Below, one piece after another: positions 1 to 9,093 of a stretch of DNA of 32,588 bases. Source of the stretch: Nemertoderma westbladi (lineage: Eukaryota; Xenacoelomorpha; Nemertodermatida; Nemertodermatidae); contig JAUCBJ010007410.1 in NCBI GenBank assembly GCA_032718475.1, positions 1 to 32,588 of the forward strand, written 5' to 3'. The notes under the pieces are model-generated. The model worked only from the letters and a program-made list of their open reading frames with translations. It was not told where the DNA came from and did no database searches. Positions within the stretch are counted from its first letter, which is position 1. Each line of letters starts with the position of its first letter. The translations under genes and the position numbers were made by a program.

Positions 1-667
1 TAGATCCACAAGGGGAAAAGTTCCAAACAATTCAACGTATTCAATATTATGACGAGTTCGGGAAAGGCTTGGGTGGCATCCAGAGCCGAAAGATTGGCAG
101 GAATGTATAAAGCGTTACAAACTCCTAAGTTCAAAGTTGTAATAAAACACTCTTATTAATAAAACCTAATTGTAATAATATATTTTATTCTTAAATTGTT
201 ACTTTTTCGCGTGAATATACCATAAAATCGGGAGAAAAAGTTTCACTTTTTATCCCTAGGGAAAAAAAGAAATCAATACGAATGCATTGATTTTACTTTT
301 TTCCCGGCGAAGTAATCCCGGCGCAAGTAATTTGAGCAAAATCCATTCACTCACTCAAAAGTTATTGCAACTTTAGTGTCTGCAAGGCGAACACCAAAAC
401 GGAACTCAATATCCAATATTGGTTTATGTAGTTAATCGGCTCTCTAGTTACGTAATAAATATTCGAGAACAATAAATTATTTAACATTGAGTAAGGTAGC
501 ATCAGGAGTTGAAGAGTACAATAATTTTAATCGCAGTAACTATGGAAACAATATAGTAAAATACTGCAGTTAAATTTATTTTGTAACACTACTCTACTGT
601 AGTAAATCGCTATGTTTTATTAAAGAATTTAGCAACAAAAACGTACAAATTTAAGAATAAAATTACG
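1..667. other. AT-rich intergenic DNA, no supported gene
   Basis: No convincing coding region is visible. Frame 1 is open from base 4 to 162 without a recognisable domain or clear start, and could be the tail of an unidentified ORF entering from the left. A short imperfect hairpin lies at 259-277/286-305, with arms of the type GGGAAAAAAAGAAATCAAT and its complement. Nothing else is recognised. Confidence 0.4.
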
Positions 668-800
668 TATTACATGGGAAAAAAACGTAGAACATTTTTT
701 TTTCAATATTCCCTCGACCCTTTATTAACCTCGCTGACGCTCGGTAATTAAAATGCTTCGAGAATAATGAAAAAAAGTTATACTGTTTTCCCATGTAATA
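668..800. mobile_element. MITE-like 133-bp palindromic element
   Basis: A perfect 15-bp inverted repeat, TATTACATGGGAAAA at 668-682 and its complement at 786-800, encloses a short interior that continues the symmetry: a T-rich tract plus CAATATTCCCTCGA on the left mirrors TCGAGAATAATG plus an A-rich tract on the right. The whole unit could fold into one hairpin. There is no coding capacity. The size and structure fit a miniature inverted-repeat element. No target duplication is obvious and the superfamily is not assigned. Confidence 0.6.
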
Positions 801-950
801 AATATTTATTATTTGTTGTAAGTCACTTATTTTTTATTACATTAATCCATTAATCCGTCCATTAATATTTTCAAAATCGCAACTTCGCAAACGGTCACGC
901 ATATATTTAAACACATATATTTAAATATATATAAATAAAATAAAACACTC

Positions 951-1059
951 ACCAACTACTTGACCCCCATCTCTACTCAGCCTCTAGGCGACTTCGACTT
1001 AGACCTTCCCAATACCTACAACCTCCCGTTAAGACCCATATCAACAGTTTCCGGTATCG
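951..1059 (+). pseudogene. 3' tip of zinc-finger gene exon 1, copy A
   Basis: This segment aligns with the last ~110 bases of exon 1 of the copy B gene (about 26822-26931). Both read NYLTPISTQPLGD and end in STVSGIG, with several replacements between them and no stop or indel in this stretch. The exon ends at the same G, followed by GTGAGT at 1060-1065, so the splice donor and its phase are kept. Similarity stops abruptly near 951, where an AT-rich tract begins, and the upstream ~850 coding bases are absent from the window. This is a 5'-truncated duplicate. It could still be spliced if a new first exon lies outside the window, but nothing here shows that. Confidence 0.75.
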
Positions 1060-1121
1060 GTGAGTTACTATGTGTTAGATTAAACAACATTTAGTCCATA
1101 TTGCCTGCAAAGGAAACACCA

Positions 1122-1709
1122 TAGTCGTATAATAAGATAAAAGCTTCTGGGGTCTTTCCTCCGATTATATTATAATTATAGTTAATTCAGTAATTAATGC
1201 ATTTAAATCCAATATTTACACTACACTACTACACTACACTACATTTACGCTACTACACTACATCTACTGCTGTACTGGTTACAGAAGTACACAAAATAGT
1301 ACCGGTGAAACAAATCTGAAGGAATTACAGTAGGTCCTTACCCTTAGGAATTAAGTCACAAATTAATAATAATTAACTGCACATTGATTCAGGAAAAAAT
1401 GTAAGTTACTGTACAATAATTCAGGAAAATTAAGATAGGATACTTTAATTCATTGAAAATAAGCTAAAATTAAATCACCAAATCAATGACAACTCGCAAG
1501 CGCAGACAGAGCTGCAAACCAAAACATTTAATTCAGGAAAATAAGGTACTGTACGTAAATTTTTATGAATTAGGTCCTAAAAATGACTTTAATTATTAAT
1601 TAAGTCTGGAGATAAGAATTAATCGCCAAATCAATAACAACTCGCTAGCGCAGACAGAGCTGCAAACCAAAACAATTTAATTCAGGAAAGGCCGCTTGTC
1701 GATTTTTAT
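1122..1709. mobile_element. 588-bp copy A-specific insertion with 9-bp flanking repeat
   Basis: GAAACACCA occurs at 1113-1121 and again at 1710-1718. In copy B the corresponding sequence (near 27000, GAAACGCCA followed by TAGTGGATGG) is uninterrupted. The 588 bases between are therefore best read as an insertion with a 9-bp target duplication. The interior has an imperfect tandem repeat of about 140 bp (roughly 1418-1690) centred on AACTCGCNAGCGCAGACAGA. No terminal inverted repeats or coding potential are seen, so the class is unknown. Confidence 0.5.
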
Positions 1710-1726
1710 GAAACACCAAAGTGGAT

Positions 1727-1932
1727 GACAAAACTAAAGCTAAAATATTTGCCGAGGACCTGAGGTGCTTGGTGAAAATTGTAACAATGACAATAGCAAT
1801 ACGGTCGTTTTTTGCGATGAGTGTACACCCTTGTCTACTGTAGATTTTTCCCCTGTTAGGGTTCTTACTGTTTTAAACGTAATTCCTGCCAAGAAAAGTA
1901 GGACACCCGACAACTTGCCGAGTATTATATGT
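1727..1932 (+). pseudogene. LINE reverse transcriptase fragment (copy A intron)
   Basis: The translation contains STVDFSPVRVLTVLNVIPAK followed by KSRTPDNLPSII. This resembles the region just upstream of the palm in CR1/Jockey-type LINE reverse transcriptases, where a KSxGPDxLP motif is usual. The same stretch is present in the copy B intron (27036-27210), so the LINE scrap predates the gene duplication. Similarity ends at 1932 in a GTGTGAGTGGG-rich stretch. The piece is far too short to be active and carries a small indel relative to copy B. Confidence 0.6.
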
Positions 1933-2411
1933 GTGAGTGGGTGGGTGTGTGAGTATGTATATGGGGCGAGCCATGGAGTAAGTATATATGTTTATATTCA
2001 TATGAGTGTGTGTTGGGGTGTCAGTACGGGGCGAGCCATGTAGTAAGTAAATATTATGATTGTATTACGTGCTAAAGTATAGCTAATTGAGATAGTGTAG
2101 GAGTGTCAGAGCAGAACAGTGCATGGTAGCGGTCGATACACGTGTATGTGGTGAGAAGCTTAGTGTAGACTGTAATATTACCCCCAACTATTCATATTTG
2201 TTTTCAATTTTGACGTTGTTCCCCATGTAAGTAAATCTGTCGGTATGTCCTAGTCGCCCCCTTTTCTGAATTTAAACCACTTTCGTTTTCTTTAAATTGA
2301 CTACCATCCGGTTGGTTTGGCACCATATATGTAAAACATTTAAACCGTGTTGTGGCTGAGTTTGCATAGAAGAAATGGTTATCTGCGTAAAATATTATTT
2401 TGAGATCTAAT
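1933..2411. other. Intronic DNA of copy A, no gene
   Basis: This stretch is GT-rich at its start. It contains a short direct duplication, GGGGCGAGCCATG at 1963-1975 and 2028-2040, each followed shortly by AGTAAGTA. No coding region, no homology to copy B, and no other structure was recognised before the satellite begins. Confidence 0.5.
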
Positions 2412-5400
2412 AGTTGTTTCTTTGAGACATTTTGAGTTGAAACAAAGTTTACTGTGTTCCAGTTCTTGTCTACTATTGTGTGTTATAAAGAGATGTTTAC
2501 TAGTAGATTTCTCTAATAGTTTTTATTTGCGACATTCGGAGTTGAACCAAGGTTTACTGTGTTCCAGCTCTTGTCTACTATTGTGTGTTGTAGAGAGATG
2601 TTTGCTAGTAGATTTCTCTAATAGTTGTTTCTTTGCGACATTCGGAGTTGAACCAAGGTTTACTGTGTTCCAGCTCTTGTCTACTATTGTGTGTAGAGAG
2701 ATGTTTGCTAGTAGATTTCTCTAATAGTTTTTCTTTGCGACATTCGGAGTTGAACCAAGGTTTACTGTGTTCCAGCTCTTGTCTACTATTGTGTGTTGTA
2801 GAGAGATGTTTGCTAGTAGATTTCTCTAATAGTTGTTTCTTTGCGACATTCGGAGTTGAACCAAGGTTTACTGTGTTCCAGCTCTTGTCTACTATTGTGT
2901 GTTGTAGAGAGATGTTTGCTAGTATATTTCTCTAATAGTTGTTTCTTTGCGACATTCGGAGTTGAACCAAGGTTTACTGTGTTCCAGCTCTTGTCTACTA
3001 TTGTGTGTTTAGAGAGATGTTTGCTAGTAGATTTCTCTAATAGTTGTTTCTTTGCGACATTCGGAGTTGAACCAAGGTTTACTGTGTTCCAGCTCTTGTC
3101 TACTATTGTGTGTTGTAGAGAGATGTTTGCTAGTAGATTTCTCTAATAGTTGTTTCTTTGCGACATTCGGAGTTGAACCAAGGTTTACTGTGTTCCAGCT
3201 CTTGTCTACTATTGTGTGTTGTAGAGAGATGTTTGCTAGTAGATTTCTCTAATAGTTGTTTCTTTGCGACATTCGGAGTTGAACCAAGGTTTACTGTGTT
3301 CCAGCTCTTGTCTACTATTTGTGTTGTAGAGAGATGTTTGCTAGTAGATTTCTCTAATAGTTGTTTCTTTGCGACATTCGGAGTTGAACCAAGGTTTACT
3401 GTGTTCCAGCTCTTGTCTACTATTGTGTGTTGTAGAGAGATGTTTGCTAGTAGATTTCTCTAATAGTTGTTTCTTTGCGACATTCGGAGTTGAACCAAGG
3501 TTTACTGTGTTCCAGCTCTTGTCTACTATTGTGTGTTGTAGAGAGATGTTTGCTAGTAGATTTCTCTAATAGTTGTTTCTTTGCGACATTCGGAGTTGAA
3601 CCAAGGTTTACTGTGTTCCAGCTCTTGTCTACTATTTGTGTTGTAGAGAGATGTTTGCTAGTAGATTTCTCTAATAGTTGTTTCTTTGCGACATTCGGAG
3701 TTGAACCAAGGTTTACTGTGTTCCAGCTCTTGTCTACTATTGTGTGTTGTAGAGAGATGTTTGCTAGTAGATTTCTCTAATAGTTGTTTCTTTGCGACAT
3801 TCGGAGTTGAACCAAAGTTTACTGTGTTCCAGCTCTTGTCTACTATTGTGTGTTGTAGAGAGATGTTTGCTAGTAGATTTCTCTAATAGTTGTTTCTTTG
3901 CGACATTCGGAGTTGAACCAAGGTTTACTGTGTTCCAGCTCTTGTCTACTATTGTGTGTTGTAGAGAGATGTTTGCTAGTAGATTTCTCTAATAGTTGTT
4001 TCTTTGCGACATTCGGAGTTGAACCAAAGTTTACTGTGTTCCAGCTCTTGTCTACTATTGTGTGTTGTAGAGAGATGTTTGCTAGTAGATTTCTCTAATA
4101 GTTGTTTCTTTGCGACATTCGGAGTTGAACCAAGGTTTACTGTGTTCCAGCTCTTGTCTACTATTGTGTGTTGTAGAGAGATGTTTGCTAGTAGATTTCT
4201 CTAATAGTTGTTTCTTTGCGACATTCGGAGTTGAACCAAGGTTTACTGTGTTCCAGCTCTTGTCTACTATTGTGTGTAGAGAGATGTTTGCTAGTAGATT
4301 TCTCTAATAGTTGTTTCTTTGCGACATTCGGAGTTGAACCAAGGTTTACTGTGTTCCAGCTCTTGTCTACTATTGTGTGTTGTAGAGAGATGTTTGCTAG
4401 TAGATTTCTCTAATAGTTGTTTCTTTGCGACATTCGGAGTTGAACCAAGGTTTACTGTGTTCCAGCTCTTGTCTACTATTGTGTGTAGAGAGATGTTTGC
4501 TAGTAGATTTCTCTAATAGTTGTTTCTTTGCGACATTCGGAGTTGAACCAAGGTTTACTGTGTTCCAGCTCTTGCCTACTATTGTGTGTTGTAGAGAGAT
4601 GTTTGCTAGTAGATTTCTCTAATAGTTGTTTCTTTGAGACATTTTGAGTTGAAACAAAGTTTACTGTGTTCCAGTTCTTGTCTACTATTGTGTGTTATAA
4701 AGAGATGTTTACTAGTAGATTTCTCTAATAGTTGTTTCTTTGCGACATTCGGAGTTGAACCAAGGTTTACTGTGTTCCAGCTCTTGTCTACTATTGTGTG
4801 TTGTAGAGAGATGTTTGCTAGTAGATTTCTCTAATAGTTGTTTCTTTGCGACATTCGGAGTTGAACCAAGGTTTACTGTGTTCCAGCTCTTGTCTACTAT
4901 TGTGTGTTGTAGAGAGATGTTTGCTAGTAGATTTCTCTAATAGTTGTTTCTTTGCGACATTCGGAGTTGAACCAAGGTTTACTGTGTTCCAGCTCTTGTC
5001 TACTATTGTGTGTTTAGAGAGATGTTTGCTAGTAGATTTCTCTAATAGTTGTTTCTTTGCGACATTCGGAGTTGAACCAAGGTTTACTGTGTTCCAGCTC
5101 TTGTCTACTATTGTGTGTTGTAGAGAGATGTTTGCTAGTATATTTCTCTAATAGTTGTTTTTTGCGACATTCGGAATTGAACCAAGGTTTACTGTGTTCC
5201 AGCTCTTGTCTACTATTGTGTGTAGAGAGATGTTTGCTAGTAGATTTCTCTAATAGTTGTTTCTTTGCGACATTCGGAGTTGAACCAAGGTTTACTGTGT
5301 TCCAGCTCTTGTCTACTATTGTTGTGTAGAGAGATGTTTGCTAGTAGATTTCTCTAATAGTTGTTTCTTTGCGACATTCGGAGTTGAACCAAGGTTTACT

Positions 5401-5950
5401 GTGTTCCAGCTCTTGTCTACTATTGTGTGTAGAGAGATGTTTGCTAGTAGATTTCTCTAATAGTTGTTTCTTTGCGACATTCGGAGTTGAACCAAGGTTT
5501 ACTGTGTTCCAGCTCTTGTCTACTATTGTGTGTAGAGAGATGTTTGCTAGTAGATTTCTCTAATAGTTGTTTCTTTGCGACATTCGGAGTTGAACAAAGG
5601 TTTACTGTGTTCCAGCTCTTGCCTACTATTGTGTGTTGTAGAGAGATGTTTGCTAGTATATTTCTCTAATAGTTGTTTCTTTGCGACATTCGGAGTTGAA
5701 ACAAGGTTTACTGTGTTCCAGCTCTTGCCTACTATTGTGTGTAGAGAGATGTTTGCTAGTAGATTTCTCTAATAGTTGTTTCTTTGCGACATTCGGAGTT
5801 GAACCAAGGTTTACTGTGTTCCAGCTCTTGTCTACTATTGTGTGTAGAGAGATGTTTGCTAGTATATTTCTCTAATAGTTGTTTCTTTGCGACATTCGGA
5901 GTTGAACCAAGGTTTACTGTGTTCCAGCTCTTTTCTGCTATTGTGTGTTG
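2412..5950. repeat. 106-bp satellite array A, about 34 units
   Basis: Head-to-tail units of 106 bp run with little divergence; a landmark in each is GCGACATTCGGAGTTGAACC. Unit-length variants of 103 bp (loss of TTG in GTGTGTTGTAGAG) and 105 bp (CTATTTGTG) recur in patterns. A divergent unit with GAGACATTTTGAGTTG appears at both 2422 and 4634. Each unit contains TCTAC-N11-GTAGA, a possible small stem. Because 106 is not a multiple of three, reading frames rotate, and the repeated ~66-codon ORFs are incidental. The array sits in the intron between exon 1 and the zinc-finger exon, exactly as the shorter array does in copy B. Confidence 0.97.
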
Positions 5951-6066
5951 AATTTTCTATGATTTTTGTGATTTTTGTGTTATTGTTCAATTATTGCATT
6001 ACTTACATACTGTTATGATTTGAATCAATATTCTCCATTATTAATCCACACCATTACTTTCTCTAG

Positions 6067-6722
6067 GTGGCCAATCACAAACATCCCCCGATGATTCAGA
6101 CATGCTCGCTTCCGACGATGACGTAACACCCGGAAGTATAAATAATCCCTTCCTCCAACCTGGTCCCTCTGAGATTCAACCCCAGGGCATTGTGAAAAAA
6201 AGTCGCACCAATGAGAAGCAGTTCAGCTGTGATACTTGTGGTAAAGCGTTCGCAACGAACAGCAACCTAATTATACACCAACGGATCCACACCGGCGAGC
6301 GACCTTACCAATGCGGCATCTGTAACAAACGTTTCTCTCAACTAAGTTCCCTAAAGATACACATACGTACGCATAGTGGAGAGAAACCGTATAACTGCAA
6401 CCTGTGTGAGAAAAGTTTCTCTCAACTAAGTACCCTAAACGCACACAAACGTACGCACAGTGGTGAGAGACCGTACGTGTGCGACACGTGCGGTATGGGA
6501 TTTATGCAGAGCAGCAATCTAACGCGCCACAAGAGATTACATACAGGTGAACGACCGTTTAGCTGCGATACATGCGGTAAATGTTTCTCCCACCGATATC
6601 AAGTAAAGCAGCCACAAATGTATCCGCAGTGGGGAGACTCTGTAACTGTAATGTTTGTAAGAAACGTTTATCTACTTCCGGTGATATTGTTGGACACAGA
6701 TAAACTAAAATTCTGTATGTAG
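6067..6722 (+). CDS. C2H2 zinc-finger exon, copy A (fifth finger frameshifted)
   Basis: The exon starts after the acceptor TTTCTCTAG (AG 6065-6066). The phase is that of copy B: one base comes from exon 1 and two from here, giving Gly. An acidic linker containing SDDDV leads into tandem C2H2 fingers of CX2C-X12-HX3H form joined by TGERP/SGEKP-type linkers. Four are complete (first Cys pair CDTCGKAF, last complete finger ending HKRLH). The fifth starts CDTCGKCFSHRYQV, then an extra base relative to copy B near 6602-6612 removes its histidines. The frame then runs 38 more residues through what is 3' UTR in copy B, ending KFCM and a stop. Tandem C2H2 fingers normally bind DNA in the nucleus. The first in-frame ATG is at 6102. 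With exon 1 truncated, this may be a pseudogene or a relocated gene; the long open frame argues that decay is recent or absent. Confidence 0.75.
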
Positions 6723-6892
6723 TTAGTTGTAGATTATGTTGATTAAATTTAAAAACAGTTAGATTATCAGAAGAAATTTAAAGAACCAAATATTTACATT
6801 AACGACATTATAACATTATATTATCGCGAAGTGTGAAATGGATGTGGGGAAAGTTGGATATATGTAAACCAAATTGATTCCTGTTATTACCA

Positions 6893-6898
6893 AATAAA
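6893..6898 (+). promoter_or_regulatory. AATAAA polyadenylation signal, copy A
   Basis: AATAAA lies about 170 bases after the copy A stop codon, in a 3' UTR nearly identical to that of copy B, which has the same signal at the equivalent position. The conserved position supports use as a cleavage/polyadenylation signal, though A/T-rich sequence makes chance matches common. Confidence 0.5.
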
Positions 6899-7105
6899 TT
6901 CTGACTCACCCACTAAGAAGGGGGGATGGCAAACTATCTCTGTTACACATTTTTTGCAATTTTGTTATTATTAAAAAATATTTATAAGACGTCGTATACA
7001 CGATGTTCTAGACTTACAGTAAAAAAATAATAACTTGACCCATATAAAATAACATAAAATTATTTGAAAAAGGTTCAATAAAGAAAATAAAACGGGTGTA
7101 AACCC

Positions 7106-7365
7106 TAAGCAGACACTGGTGCAGACAGTGGTGCAGACAGTGGCGCAGACACCTGGTACAGACAGTGGTGCAGACAGTGGCGCAGACACCTGGTACAGAC
7201 AGTGGTGCAGACAGTGGTGCAGACAGTGATGCAGACAGTGGTGCAGACACCTGGTGCAGACACTGGTGTAGACACTGGTGCAGACAGTGGTGCAGATAGT
7301 GGTGCAGACAGTGGTGCAGATACTGATGCAGACACTGGTGCAGACAGTAGTGTAGACAGTAAAGG
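7106..7365 (-). repeat. 12-bp minisatellite, left arm of the foldback element
   Basis: Twelve-base units of the form GTGGTGCAGACA, with GTG/CTG and C/T variants, run as the inverse of the large array at 9094-11455. Two places have an extra base in CACCTGG. Open frames in several phases, on both strands, are a consequence of a stop-free unit whose length is a multiple of three, not evidence of a protein. Confidence 0.95.
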
Positions 7366-8410
7366 AGCAGGTTTCAGAGGAGTATTGGGGGAACCAAAAC
7401 AATAAACGTTATTGTTTTGCGGGCCAAGAATACCCACGGGCTAAGAATACTCGCGGGCTAAGAATTCCTGAGACCTTACTGTAGTTAGTGAATGTATATC
7501 CCCAGCACGAGACAATAACTTAATTAGCTCGTTTATTATAATAAGCAGTGGCTCCAGTAAAGGTAAACAAATTAAAAATACTCTGTTTAAAGTAGGTCAT
7601 GTATAAACAAGCAAACACTGTCGCTTAAACCTCATTCCTTGGAGACATTGCTGCTTCCAACTAGAAAGCCAGCAAGCTGGCTGGAAGGAGCCCGGGGGAA
7701 ATATCCTAGCCAAGTCTATTACAAAGAACTATGTCAGTCAGCAGTAAGTAAACTAAAATTGTCTAAACTGCAGGCGTGAGGCTAGCTGACTTTGTGGCTC
7801 GCCCCACATAATAAAAATGCAACTTAGCTACCACTAACAAAAATATAATATGAAGCAAATAATTTCATTATCAAGCATGTTTACAAGATATAAGATACGA
7901 TTACCGAATATTTATAAAAAATGCCCATGATGCACAACCAGATAAATAACAACGAATAGAGCCAAATAACAAATTTAGTTTCCTTCTATAGGTATTACCC
8001 CCGTCGTCAAGCGGAATATCTCTTCCCAGACAAAACATTTTACAATCCACAGTGAGTATCGACTGCAATAGGACACAACACACTGCTTTGTGTAACTAAA
8101 ATTAATTATCCTGATCCACCCCTCAACATAGCGGAATGAGTAACCTTATTGTAGATATACCCTTAGGAAGCACTGGGAGAGCAATCAGCTTATGGGGTAA
8201 TACATTAGAAACCAACAGCTTATGTGTGAGTAAACATTGCCTTTCCTTATAGCCTACTAGTAAAACTTGGCAACCAACACGTTTTTCTATGACTGTGTAT
8301 AACATATTAAGCCATATTTCATCATGAACACCAGCTGTTATTTTACCATTGCTTTTAATTTCGCGACAAAACAATGTCAAAAAACTAAATATATCGAATA
8401 CCACACATAG
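7366..8410. other. Unique interior of the foldback element, part 1
   Basis: No recognisable gene is present. Visible structures are a near-perfect hairpin AAAACAATAA-acg-TTATTGTTTT (7396-7418), three 17-bp tandem units starting GGGCTAAGAAT or close variants (7421-7470), and a stem AGCCAGC-aa-GCTGGCT near 7667-7682. A minus-strand open frame of 110 codons (8123-8455) and another of 60 codons (7901-8083) match no family I know. The first begins inside the 210-bp repeat, which argues against it being a real start. Confidence 0.5.
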
Positions 8411-8826
8411 AATCGATCTGAAATTTTGTAACGCGATTATGAACCACCAAAGCAATGTACTTGCAAAATTTCATCAAAATCGCCAGGCAGGAAGTGCCTG
8501 AACCTGGATAATTATCAGTCAGTCAGTATGTCAGTCAGTGTAATGTATCCTGAGATTTTTACAGAAAGAATCCCTGAGATTCTTACAGTAAGTATCCCGC
8601 TGTCAAGCGGGCTCCTATAGAATCGATCTGAAATTTTGTAACGCGATTATGAACCACCAAAGCAATGTACTTGCAAAATTTCATCAAAATCGCCAGGCAG
8701 GAAGTGCCTTAACCTAGATAATTATCAGAAGTCAGTATGTCAGTCAGTGTAATGTATCCTGAGATTTTTACAGAAAGTATCCCTGAGATTCTTACAGTAA
8801 GTATCCCGCTGTCAAGCGGGCTCCTA
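8411..8826. repeat. 210-bp tandem duplication
   Basis: Two adjacent copies (8411-8620 and 8621-8826) each start AATCGATCTGAAATTTTG and end with CCCGCTGTCAAGCGGG, a perfect 6-bp stem with a 4-base loop. They differ by a few substitutions and a 4-base deletion in a CAGTCAGTCAG stretch. The location inside the foldback element suggests the duplication happened within it, or that a host fragment was captured there. There is no coding signal. Confidence 0.9.
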
Positions 8827-9093
8827 ATTTATAGACATTATTGTTTATATGAAAACGGGAATACCGATTAATTACTTTCGTACACACCACTTATAATTAT
8901 TTGTAATCAGGGCACATTCACCCCCACGCACCCCGACTTGTACTACATACTTCCTCCCTACTTCATGTAGAACCTTTCAGTAGTTACTCGCATATTTGTA
9001 GATAATAAAGTCTATGATAAAATATAATATAATAGTGCCTGTTGCTATTGTGTTTTGTGGTACTCTGGTATTTCAGTATTTTCACCAGGTGAC
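8827..9093. other. Unique interior of the foldback element, part 2
   Basis: This AT-rich stretch lies between the 210-bp repeat and the right minisatellite arm. An open frame enters the array from here, but nothing upstream of the array looks coding. No motif is recognised. Confidence 0.4.

Noticed and set aside
2422-5875. A ladder of ~66- and ~101-codon ORFs resembling a Cys-rich protein family
   Set aside because: They repeat every 106 bp, which is not a multiple of three, so the same DNA is read in rotating frames. It is satellite DNA in an intron.
2412-5950. Possible CRISPR-like array
   Set aside because: The whole 106-bp unit is conserved, there are no unique spacers, and the context is eukaryotic.
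7202-7405. Asp/Gly/Ala-rich 67-codon ORF
   Set aside because: It is a translation of the 12-bp minisatellite and ends right after the array.
8123-8455. 110-codon minus-strand ORF as a transposase of the foldback element
   Set aside because: No catalytic motif or known family was seen, and its N-terminal part lies in the 210-bp tandem repeat.
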